Part shown: one piece after another, positions 7,084-14,121 of the stretch
Layout of the letters: each line of letters opens with the position of its first letter
Position numbering within the stretch: the first letter of the stretch is position 1
Origin: an uncultured Rhodospirillaceae bacterium
GTDB lineage: Bacteria; Pseudomonadota; Alphaproteobacteria; Thalassobaculales; Thalassobaculaceae
Direction of reading: 5' to 3'
Assembly (NCBI GenBank): GCA_937891725.1
Contig: CALAHL010000450.1
Span: 1-17,532, forward strand
DNA length: 17,532 nucleotides
Notes under the pieces: generated by a model
Seen by the model: only the letters and a program-made list of their open reading frames with translations
Told to the model about the DNA's origin: nothing
The model's database searches: none
Made by a program: the position numbers and the translations under genes

Positions 7084-9465
7084 ATGGCAGATCTTTTTTC
7101 GACGATGACCGACCCGGCCTTTCTGGCCCCGACCGACCCCGGCGATCTGGGGGCGGATGCGCCGCCCGTGCGCCACGCCGACCCGAACGGCTATCTCGGC
7201 AAGCTGAACCCCAGCCAGCGGGAGGCGGTCGAGGCGATGGACGGCCCGCTTCTGGTACTGGCGGGGGCCGGAACCGGGAAGACCCGCGTGCTGACCACCC
7301 GGCTGGCGCATCTGCTGGCGATGGGCAAAGCGCGGCCGTGGAACGTGCTGTGCGTCACCTTCACCAACAAGGCCGCCCGCGAGATGAAAGAGCGGGTGGC
7401 GGCGATTGTCGGCCCCGCCGCCGAGCAGGTCTGGCTGGGGACCTTCCACGCGATCGCCGCGCGCATCCTGCGCCGCCATGCGGAACTGATCGGCCTCAAG
7501 CCGAATTTCACGATTCTCGATACCGACGACCAGCAGCGTCTGCTCAAACAGGTGCTGCAGGCGGAGGAGATCGACGACAAGCGCTGGCCGGCCCGGATGG
7601 TGATGGGCGTGATCCAGCGCTGGAAGGATCGGGGGCTGACGCCGGACAAGATCACCACGGCAGAGGCCGGCGATCTGGCGGGCGGCAAGCTGCAGTCGGT
7701 CTACAGACTCTACCAGGAGCGTCTGACGACCCTGAACGCCTGCGATTTCGGCGATCTGCTGCTGCACAACCTCACCCTGTTTCAGACCCGCGCCGACATC
7801 CTTCAGCAGTACCAGGAGCGGTTTCGCTATGTGCTGGTGGATGAGTATCAGGACACCAATGTCAGCCAGTATCTCTGGCTCCGGCTGTTGGCCCAGTCCC
7901 ACAAGAACATCTGCTGCGTCGGCGACGACGATCAGTCGATCTATGGCTGGCGCGGGGCCGAGATCGGCAACATCCTGAAGTTCGATACCGATTTTCCGGG
8001 AGCCAGGACCGTCCGCCTGGAGCAGAACTACCGCTCCACCTCCCGCATTCTCGACACGGCCGGTGGCCTGATCGCCCACAATGAGGGGCGGCTCGGCAAG
8101 ACGCTCTGGACCGAGGGGGATGCCGGCGAAAAGCTGACCGTGCGCGGGGTCTGGGACGGCGAGGAAGAAGCACGCGTCCTTTGCGATCAGGTCGAGGCCT
8201 ATCAGCGTCGCGGCATCGCACTTGACGAGATGGCGGTTCTGGTGCGGGCCGGGTTCCAGACCCGTGAGTTCGAGGAACGGCTGATCACCCTCGGGGTGCC
8301 CTATAGGGTGGTCGGCGGCGCGCGGTTCTACGAACGGATGGAGATCCGGGACGCGGTCGCCTATCTGCGCCTGATCAACCAGCCGGACGACGATCTGGCG
8401 TTCGAGCGGATCATCAACAAACCCGCCCGCGGCATCGGCAAGACCACCTTGCAGGAAGTCCACCATCTCGCCCGCAACGCCCAGATCCCGCTCAGCACGG
8501 CGGCGGCCCGGCTGCTGGAGACCGATGAGCTGAAACCGGCGGCGAAACGGTCGCTCGGCGCGATCATGGAGGCCTTCGACCGCTGGCGTCTGGCGCTGAC
8601 CACCGAATATCACGCCGATGTCTGCCGCATGGTATTGGACGAGAGCGGCTATACCGGCATGCTTCAGAAGGACAAATCGCCGGAAGCGCCGGGCCGGCTG
8701 GAGAACCTGAAGGAGCTGTCGAGCGCGATCGAGGAATTCGAGAACCTCGGCGGGTTCCTTGAGCACATCAGCCTCGTGATGGACAACACGGATAATGCCG
8801 CCGGCCCGCAGATCAGTCTGATGACCCTGCATGCCGCAAAAGGGCTGGAGTTCGATCTGGTGTTCCTGCCGGGCTGGGAGGAAGGCCTGTTCCCGAACCA
8901 GCGGGCGCTGGACGAGAACGGGGCTGCCGGTCTGGAGGAGGAGCGGCGGCTGGCCTATGTCGGCCTGACCCGCGCGCGTAAGCTGGTGGAGATTTTCTTC
9001 GCGGCGAACAGGCGGATTCACGGGCTCTGGCAAAGCTCGATCCCCTCCCGGTTTCTGTCCGAGCTGCCGAGCGAGCATATCGAGACCATCAGCGACAGCG
9101 GGCTGTATGGCTCTGGCGTCCACGGCGGGGCCTATGGTCGGAATCCGGGGTTCGGCGGCGGCGAGACCATGGACCGGGCGCCCAAATTCGAATCCGCCGA
9201 GCGGATGGCGGGGCCGATCGAAGGCCGAGGCCCCGGCTATATGCGACGTGGCGGGGGAGCTGTCCGGACCCGGGCGCCGGTGATCGATGGTGAGGGCTAT
9301 ACCGTCAAGCGCGACGCCCCCTCGAAGTTTGCGGTCGGCGACCGGGTCTTCCACCAGAAGTTCGGCACCGGCACGGTCACCTCCAAGGACGGCGACAAGC
9401 TGGAGATCGACTTCGACCACGCCGGGACCAAGCGGGTGATCGAACAATTCGTGACTGAAACCTGA
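7084..9465 (+). CDS. uvrD: UvrD/PcrA-type superfamily 1 ATP-dependent DNA helicase
   Basis: This 793-residue 3'-5' DNA helicase acts in nucleotide excision and mismatch repair and in removing proteins from DNA. SF1A motifs are complete: Q-motif LNPSQREAV, Walker A AGAGTGKT (60-67), motif Ia VTFTNKAAREM, Walker B VDEYQDTN (252-259), motif III GDDDQSIYGWRGA, motif IV QNYRST, motif V MTLHAAKGLEFDLVFLPG and motif VI ERRLAYVGLTRAR. The C terminus (about 745-790) carries the Tudor-like PcrA domain (VGDRVFHQKFGTGTV...) linked to RNA polymerase contact in relatives. Family length is about 720-800, so it is complete. ATG 7084 is preferred over the adjoining in-frame GTG 7081. I saw no LexA-like GTTC-N7-GTTC box just upstream. 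prmA follows after 24 bp on the same strand, probably co-transcribed. Confidence 0.95.
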   Translation: MADLFSTMTDPAFLAPTDPGDLGADAPPVRHADPNGYLGKLNPSQREAVEAMDGPLLVLAGAGTGKTRVLTTRLAHLLAMGKARPWNVLCVTFTNKAAREMKERVAAIVGPAAEQVWLGTFHAIAARILRRHAELIGLKPNFTILDTDDQQRLLKQVLQAEEIDDKRWPARMVMGVIQRWKDRGLTPDKITTAEAGDLAGGKLQSVYRLYQERLTTLNACDFGDLLLHNLTLFQTRADILQQYQERFRYVLVDEYQDTNVSQYLWLRLLAQSHKNICCVGDDDQSIYGWRGAEIGNILKFDTDFPGARTVRLEQNYRSTSRILDTAGGLIAHNEGRLGKTLWTEGDAGEKLTVRGVWDGEEEARVLCDQVEAYQRRGIALDEMAVLVRAGFQTREFEERLITLGVPYRVVGGARFYERMEIRDAVAYLRLINQPDDDLAFERIINKPARGIGKTTLQEVHHLARNAQIPLSTAAARLLETDELKPAAKRSLGAIMEAFDRWRLALTTEYHADVCRMVLDESGYTGMLQKDKSPEAPGRLENLKELSSAIEEFENLGGFLEHISLVMDNTDNAAGPQISLMTLHAAKGLEFDLVFLPGWEEGLFPNQRALDENGAAGLEEERRLAYVGLTRARKLVEIFFAANRRIHGLWQSSIPSRFLSELPSEHIETISDSGLYGSGVHGGAYGRNPGFGGGETMDRAPKFESAERMAGPIEGRGPGYMRRGGGAVRTRAPVIDGEGYTVKRDAPSKFAVGDRVFHQKFGTGTVTSKDGDKLEIDFDHAGTKRVIEQFVTET

Positions 9466-9489
9466 TATTACGATTTCCATGAGGACCAA

Positions 9490-10365
9490 GTGACCGAACC
9501 CCTGTGGCGCATCGCGCTGACCGTGCCGGCCCGAGCGGCGGATGCCGTGGCGAACGCTCTTGAGCCTTTTGTTTCTGCGGTGACCGCCCTTGAAGAGCCG
9601 TCCGGCGAGACCTGGTCGATCGAGGGGTTGAGCGAGGGCGAGCCGGAGCGCCCGTCCATAATCGCGGCCCTTTCCTTGGCGGCGGCCACGGTCGGCACGC
9701 CGCCACCGGACACGGTGATCGAGCCGCTGCCGGATGTGGACTGGCTGTCGCTCAACCGGCAGAGCTTTCCGCCGATCCGGGAAGGCCGGGTCTGGGTCCA
9801 TGGCAGCCATGTGGAGGAACCGGCCCCGCCCGCCAGCATCCCGCTGCTGGTCGAGGCGGCGCGCGCTTTTGGCTCCGGCAGTCATGCGACGACGGCGCTG
9901 TGCCTGCGGGCGATCCAGGACATCCTGAAGGCGCGGCGGATTGGGGTGGCTTTGGATCTGGGCTGTGGGTCCGGGATCCTGGCGATGGCGCTGGCCAAGC
10001 TGTCGCCCAAGACCCGCACGATTGCGGTCGATATCGATCCGATCTCGGTCGCCACCGCCGAAGAGAACACGCGGCTGAACGGGGTGGCGGACCGGGTGCG
10101 CACCGGCGTGTCGATGGGCTGGCGATCGCCCCTGGTTCAGCGCGCCGCCCCTTATGATCTGGTGCTGGCCAATATCCTGGCGCGGCCGCTGTGCCAGATG
10201 GCCCCCGATCTCGCGGCTGGTCTGGCGCCGGGCGGTATCGCGATCCTGTCGGGTCTGATGAACGACCAGGAAGCCAAAGTCCTCGCCGCCCACAAATCCC
10301 AAGGCCTCACCCTGCGCCGACGCTATCGGCGGGACGGGTGGAGTGCGGTGGTTTTGGCGCGTTGA
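9490..10365 (+). CDS. prmA: Ribosomal protein L11 methyltransferase
   Basis: This 291-residue class I SAM-dependent methyltransferase trimethylates amino groups of ribosomal protein L11 in the cytoplasm. The family hallmark AFGSGSHATT (126-135) is present. It is followed by SAM motif I DLGCGSG (156-162), an acidic residue ending the next strand (AVDIDP, D181), and the PrmA-specific DLVLANILARPL (the NILA block). An N-terminal substrate-recognition region precedes these. The start is GTG at 9490 with a GAGG Shine-Dalgarno at 9481-9484. An ATG at 9479 in another frame leads only to a quick stop. Length matches the family (about 290-320). It lies 24 bp downstream of uvrD in the same direction and converges with the following methyltransferase gene, which is unrelated in function. 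Confidence 0.94.
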   Translation: MTEPLWRIALTVPARAADAVANALEPFVSAVTALEEPSGETWSIEGLSEGEPERPSIIAALSLAAATVGTPPPDTVIEPLPDVDWLSLNRQSFPPIREGRVWVHGSHVEEPAPPASIPLLVEAARAFGSGSHATTALCLRAIQDILKARRIGVALDLGCGSGILAMALAKLSPKTRTIAVDIDPISVATAEENTRLNGVADRVRTGVSMGWRSPLVQRAAPYDLVLANILARPLCQMAPDLAAGLAPGGIAILSGLMNDQEAKVLAAHKSQGLTLRRRYRRDGWSAVVLAR

Positions 10366-10395
10366 GAATGGCCTTGAGAGGCAGGTGCCAGCCGG

Positions 10396-11304
10396 CTAGA
10401 CCCTGAAGACACGCCGGGTGACTCGTGCGATCAGATTGGCCGCACGGCGTTTGAGGATATCGGGTTGGGTCCAGACCGAGGGCCGGCCGTCGTGGCGCGC
10501 TCGGTCCAGGCTTGGGAACCGGGTTCCCGGGCTATCGCCGTCGTTCCAAGGTTTCAACAGGATGGAAAACTCGGTGTCCCGATAATCCGTCGGCCAAATA
10601 CCGGCAACGCGAAACGGGAACAGGTCCAGATTCGCTGCCTGCCGGAACAGGTCAACCAGGGACCAGGGGCTGAACACACTGCAATGGGCATCGATGTACT
10701 GGCCCTTGGCGGCGCGTGTCGCGATTGGAAGTGCGGTCTTCGGGCCGTGGCCGTCCATGACCGGTACCGATCCGGGCTCGAAGCTGCCGACCCAGACATT
10801 GCGGCCTTCGGGGTCAACCGGCAGCGCGAAATTGTCGAACACACTCCTGACGCTCGGATGGCGGCGCTGCAGAAGATAGGATTCGATCCATTCCGACAGG
10901 GTCGTGTCCGGCCGCATCATGTCGAAGGAATACCGGCGATCCGGCACAACCAGATAGACCCCGCCGTCGGGATTCAGAAGCCGCGAGATTTGCGTCAACC
11001 ACCCGAGCGGATCCGGCAGATGCTCGAACATGTGGGAGCCGATGACCAGGTCGAACCGGCTGCCGGTTTCCAGGATCGGCGTCAGGTCGTTGTCCCGGAT
11101 TACGAAATCGATCTCGGGCACCCGGGACAGGTCGACCGCCGTGTCGATCATGTACTTGTCCCGCAACTCATCGGTCGACAGATGATCGAGATACTGCACG
11201 ACATGGGTCCCGCTTCTGACCAATGGGCGGTCCAAGGGGCCGGCTTCCAGGATGCGTCGAGGGGGTCCGCTTAACAGATCCGCGATCGGTGCAAGCCTGT
11301 CCAT
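10396..11304 (-). CDS. Class I SAM-dependent methyltransferase of the surface-glycan-cluster type
   Basis: This 302-residue protein has a Methyltransf_11-like core. A degenerate motif I (RRILEAGPLDRPLV) is followed by VVQYLDHLSTDELRDKY. The acidic motif region is VIRDNDLTPIL, and post-motif block SHMFEHLPDPLGWL is characteristic. VYLVVPDRRYSFDMMRP follows. From family knowledge, proteins with EHLPDPLGWL and VPDRRYTFD-like blocks often sit in O-antigen, capsule or glycan clusters and may methylate a sugar. Here there is no glycan cluster, so the substrate stays open. The C-terminal third is basic with no recognised domain. The ATG at 11304 has no clear Shine-Dalgarno. It ends 30 bp from the convergent prmA stop. 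Upstream on the same strand lies DUF1127, separated by a strong hairpin, so it probably has its own promoter. Confidence 0.78.
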   Translation of the reverse strand: MDRLAPIADLLSGPPRRILEAGPLDRPLVRSGTHVVQYLDHLSTDELRDKYMIDTAVDLSRVPEIDFVIRDNDLTPILETGSRFDLVIGSHMFEHLPDPLGWLTQISRLLNPDGGVYLVVPDRRYSFDMMRPDTTLSEWIESYLLQRRHPSVRSVFDNFALPVDPEGRNVWVGSFEPGSVPVMDGHGPKTALPIATRAAKGQYIDAHCSVFSPWSLVDLFRQAANLDLFPFRVAGIWPTDYRDTEFSILLKPWNDGDSPGTRFPSLDRARHDGRPSVWTQPDILKRRAANLIARVTRRVFRV

Positions 11305-11366
11305 ATGTCCGCACCCGCTGTCATGAAGCCGGGCGGAGTATACCGTTTGCGAGTGGCTTTTCCAGG

Positions 11367-11402
11367 CCGGCCTCGGAGGGATTCAAGCCCCTCCGGGGCC
11401 GG
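11367..11402 (-). terminator. Strong GC-rich hairpin just after the DUF1127 gene, terminator-like without U tract
   Basis: The arms CCGGCC-T-CGGAGGG (11367-11380) and CCCTCCG-G-GGCCGG (11389-11402) form a 14-position stem around an 8-base loop. In plus-strand RNA the central T/G position can wobble-pair; in minus-strand RNA it is an A/C mismatch. It begins about 10 bases after the DUF1127 stop, as expected of a leftward terminator, but neither side is followed by a T run. It may be a Rho-assisted terminator, an mRNA-stabilising structure or part of an unannotated small RNA. Confidence 0.5.
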
Positions 11403-11412
11403 ACCGAAAGTC

Positions 11413-11826
11413 TTAGGCAACCCGTTGGCCGCTGCGGCTGGTCGGGTCGTTGGCGGCGGCGGCACCGGGGACGATGTCGCTGAGCGGGACCGAATGGGTC
11501 GACGGGCGCCGCGGCCACATGGCCGGTCCGGAGCCGAACTCTTCGATCATCTCACGCCGGCGCAGAGTGCCAGAGGCAAGCGCGGCGCGGTCGATGCCGA
11601 TATCCGCCAGCATGTGCGCGTCGAGCGAGCGCACTTCGGCGATCACGCGGCGTGCGGCGAAGTGTGCCGCCATCGGTTGCAGCAGGGTGCGGTAGACGGC
11701 CTTGAAGCCGCGTGCGATCTGCTCGGCGACATATGCGTCGCGAGCCCGGCGAGCGTTGATATACAGGTCGGTCGTGTCGGGGATGCCGGCGTCCCAGCGC
11801 GTGCTCGCGTCTTGGTTCCGTGCCAT
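11413..11826 (-). CDS. DUF1127 (YjiS-like) domain protein, unusually long
   Basis: This small basic protein has 137 residues with the chosen start. Residues about 58-83 (AARRVIAEVRSLDAHMLADIGIDRA) match the DUF1127 pattern, in which L-D-(R/A)-x-L-x-D-I-G-(I/L)-x-R is diagnostic. Classical members are about 45-75 residues. Some in alphaproteobacteria have been linked to RNA-related and phosphate or carbon regulation; no role can be assigned here. It has an extra N-terminal helix rich in arginine (YINARRARDAYVAEQ) and a disordered-looking proline/serine-rich C-terminal tail. I chose ATG 11826 (MARNQD) over the upstream triple ATG at 11842-11850, because GGAG sits 8 bases before it. No signal peptide or membrane segment is seen. 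It is followed by a strong hairpin and preceded by ligA, which may read toward it. Confidence 0.75.
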   Translation of the reverse strand: MARNQDASTRWDAGIPDTTDLYINARRARDAYVAEQIARGFKAVYRTLLQPMAAHFAARRVIAEVRSLDAHMLADIGIDRAALASGTLRRREMIEEFGSGPAMWPRRPSTHSVPLSDIVPGAAAANDPTSRSGQRVA

Positions 11827-12021
11827 GAGGTATTCTCCATTCATCATCATGTTCAGCCGCGGGCGGGGCTGTTCAGCCGGGTCCGCGAGGGGGATACGAG
11901 CGGTGTGCTCATTCTATGAACCGGAAGATGGGCGCTTTAAACGCGAAAGATAATTGCTTGTATTGCGGCGCAGCAATGTTCTGGGCGCATGGCTGGCTAT
12001 GCGTTTCATTGGCCGCCAGGT
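11827..12021 (-). promoter_or_regulatory. Intergenic region between ligA and DUF1127: candidate promoter, repeats and weak hairpins
   Basis: Read leftward, TTGCTG (complement of 11971-11976) and TATCTT (complement of 11947-11952) are 18 bp apart and form a weak promoter. CGGCTGAAC occurs twice, 20 bp apart (complements of 11851-11859 and 11871-11879), between that promoter and the DUF1127 start. Two small hairpins lie just after ligA: ATTGC/GCAAT at 11962-11977 and a GCAT/ATGC pair at 11987-12002. Neither is a convincing terminator, so read-through from ligA is possible. Confidence 0.35.
11851..11879. repeat. Direct repeat GTTCAGCCG, two copies 20 bp apart
   Basis: Identical 9-mers occupy 11851-11859 and 11871-11879, upstream of the DUF1127 start. 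The 20-bp period is close to two helical turns, so a dimeric regulator could contact both on one face of the DNA. The intervening bases are GC-rich (CGGGCGGGGCT). Confidence 0.6.
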
Positions 12022-14112
12022 TCAACCGTCTTTGATCAGGTCCAGCCAGGCCTCTTCCGAGAGAATTGTGACGCCCAGGGCTTCGGCCTTGGCGACCTTC
12101 GAGCCGGCATCTGCCCCGACGATCACGTAATCGGTTTTCTTGGAGACTGAACCTGCGACCTTGGCGCCGAGGGACTCGGCCTTGGCCTTGGCCTCGTTCC
12201 GCCCCACGGTGGTCAGCGTGCCGGTGAACACCACGGTCTTGCCCGCGACCGGGGAGCCCTCGGTGGTGGGGGCCTCGAAGGCCTGGATGTCGAGTTCCCG
12301 GGTGAGATCGTCGAGAACGGCGCGGTTGTGGTCCTCATGGAAGAAATCGATCAGATCTTTGGCAACCGAACTTCCGATCTGGTCGATGTTGATCAGATCG
12401 GCCGTCGCATCGCTGTCGGGATCGCGGGCGGTGTCCAGTGCGGCGCGCAGCGCCTCAAGCGTCCCGTAATTCGCCGCGAGCAGGCGGGCCGTGGCCTGTC
12501 CGACCTGGCGGATGCCGAGTGCGAAGATGAACCGGTCGAGCCCGATCGTGCGGCGCGCTTCGATGGCGGCGAGCAGATTGTCGGTCGATTTCTCCTTGGT
12601 GCCCTTCTCCCCCAGCAGTTTCTCGCGATGCTCGGAAAGCCGGAAGATATCGCCGGGGCTTTTGACCAGCCCGTCCTCCCAGAACGCCTCGACCTGTTTT
12701 GTGCCGAAACCTTCGATGTCGAACGCATTACGAGAGACGAAATGTTTCAGCCGTTCGACCGCCTGGGCCGGGCAGATCAGCCCACCGGTGCAGCGCCGGA
12801 TCGCCTCGCCCTCCGGCCGTAGCGCGTCGGAGTCGCAGCGCGGGCATTTGGTCGGCATCTCGAAGGGCACCGAGTCCGCCGGACGCTTCTCGGTCACCAC
12901 GCGGACGATTTGAGGAATCACGTCGCCCGCCCGCTGGATGATCACCCGATCCCCCACTCGGGCATCCTTGCGGGCGATTTCGTCTTCGTTGTGCAGTGTG
13001 GCGTTCGACACGGTGACGCCGCCGACTTTAACGGGTGTCAGGCGTGCGACCGGGGTCAGGGCGCCGGTGCGGCCGACCTGGATGTCGATCGCCTTCAAAG
13101 TGGTTTCGGCTTGTTCCGCCTTGAACTTGTGTGCCGTCGCCCAGCGCGGCGCGCGGCTGACCATGCCCAGGCGCTGCTGATAGTCGAAGCGGTTGACCTT
13201 GTAGACCACCCCGTCGATGTCATAGGGCAGATCCGCCCGGTCGGCGCCGACCTGGGCATAGACCGCCAGCGCGTCCTCGACCGAGGTGCAGAGCTTTGAC
13301 AGCGGGTTGGTGGTGAACCCCCACCGCTCGATCTGCTCCAGAAACGCCCACTGGCTGTCGGCGAAATCGTCCGAGATCTCGCCCCAGGAATAGGCGAAGA
13401 ATTTGAGCGGGCGGCTGCGGGTGATCTCCACGTCGAGCTGACGGAGGGAGCCGGCCGCCGCATTGCGGGGGTTGGCGAACAGCTTGCCGCCGCTCTCGGC
13501 CTGGCGCTCGTTCATCGCAAGGAAATCGTCCTTGCGCATGTAGACCTCGCCCCGGATCTCCAGGATCTCCGGCACACCGTCCGGCAAGGTGGTCGGGATG
13601 TCGTCGATGGTGCGCAGGTTGCGGGTGATGTCCTCACCTTCGGTGCCGTCGCCCCGCGTGGCGCCCACCACCAGCTTGCCGTGCTCATATCGGAGGGAGG
13701 CGGACAGACCGTCGATCTTCGGCTCGGCGACCAGTTCCAACGGATCGTCCGCTCCAAGGCTCAGGAACCGCCGGACCCGCTTGTCGAATTCGCGCACGTC
13801 GTCATCGTCGAACGCATTCGACAAGGACAGCATCGGGCGGGCGTGGCGGACCTTCGCAAAGCCTTCGGCGGGTGCAAACCCGACCTGGGTCTCCGGGCCG
13901 TTCTCCGGTCGCATCTGGGGGAACCGCTCGGCGAGTGCCTCGTACCGTCGGCGCAAGGCATCATATTCCGCGTCGGTCAGCTCCGGCGCGTCGTCCTGAT
14001 GGTATTTGCGGTCGGCTTCGGCAATCGCATCGGCCAGACGTTGCATCTCGCCCTCAGCGTCGAACACGGTGACCTTCTCGACGGGAAGCTCGGCGGTAGG
14101 GGGAGGGCTCAT
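12022..14112 (-). CDS. ligA: NAD-dependent DNA ligase
   Basis: This 696-residue replicative DNA ligase seals nicks between Okazaki fragments and in repair, using NAD as adenylate donor. Domains in order: Ia-like N terminus (ADRKYHQDDAPELTDAEYD) for NAD binding; adenylation domain with the KXDG motif AEPKIDG (adenylated K132); OB fold including ATAHKFKAE and GRTGALTPVARL; zinc finger CPRC...CTGGLICPAQ with four cysteines; helix-hairpin-helix region (FALGIRQVG); and a C-terminal BRCT domain (GKTVVFTGTL...KKTDYVIVGADAGSK). Length is normal for the family (about 670-700). The start is 9 bp after the recN stop, so it is translated from the bamD-recN-ligA transcript. The Shine-Dalgarno is weak, suggesting translational coupling. 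Confidence 0.97.
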   Translation of the reverse strand: MSPPPTAELPVEKVTVFDAEGEMQRLADAIAEADRKYHQDDAPELTDAEYDALRRRYEALAERFPQMRPENGPETQVGFAPAEGFAKVRHARPMLSLSNAFDDDDVREFDKRVRRFLSLGADDPLELVAEPKIDGLSASLRYEHGKLVVGATRGDGTEGEDITRNLRTIDDIPTTLPDGVPEILEIRGEVYMRKDDFLAMNERQAESGGKLFANPRNAAAGSLRQLDVEITRSRPLKFFAYSWGEISDDFADSQWAFLEQIERWGFTTNPLSKLCTSVEDALAVYAQVGADRADLPYDIDGVVYKVNRFDYQQRLGMVSRAPRWATAHKFKAEQAETTLKAIDIQVGRTGALTPVARLTPVKVGGVTVSNATLHNEDEIARKDARVGDRVIIQRAGDVIPQIVRVVTEKRPADSVPFEMPTKCPRCDSDALRPEGEAIRRCTGGLICPAQAVERLKHFVSRNAFDIEGFGTKQVEAFWEDGLVKSPGDIFRLSEHREKLLGEKGTKEKSTDNLLAAIEARRTIGLDRFIFALGIRQVGQATARLLAANYGTLEALRAALDTARDPDSDATADLINIDQIGSSVAKDLIDFFHEDHNRAVLDDLTRELDIQAFEAPTTEGSPVAGKTVVFTGTLTTVGRNEAKAKAESLGAKVAGSVSKKTDYVIVGADAGSKVAKAEALGVTILSEEAWLDLIKDG

Positions 14113-14121
14113 GATCGGCGC

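Noticed and set aside
6982..10302. 1106-codon open frame antisense to uvrD and prmA
   Set aside because: It lies opposite two well-supported genes in GC-rich DNA, where codon-position bias removes stops on the other strand. Its translation is rich in R, Q, H, G and P with no recognisable domain, and it crosses the uvrD-prmA gap without any gene-like boundary.
11842..11850. Triple ATG as the start of the DUF1127 gene
   Set aside because: No Shine-Dalgarno lies at a good distance before these codons, while GGAG sits 8 bases before the in-frame ATG at 11826.
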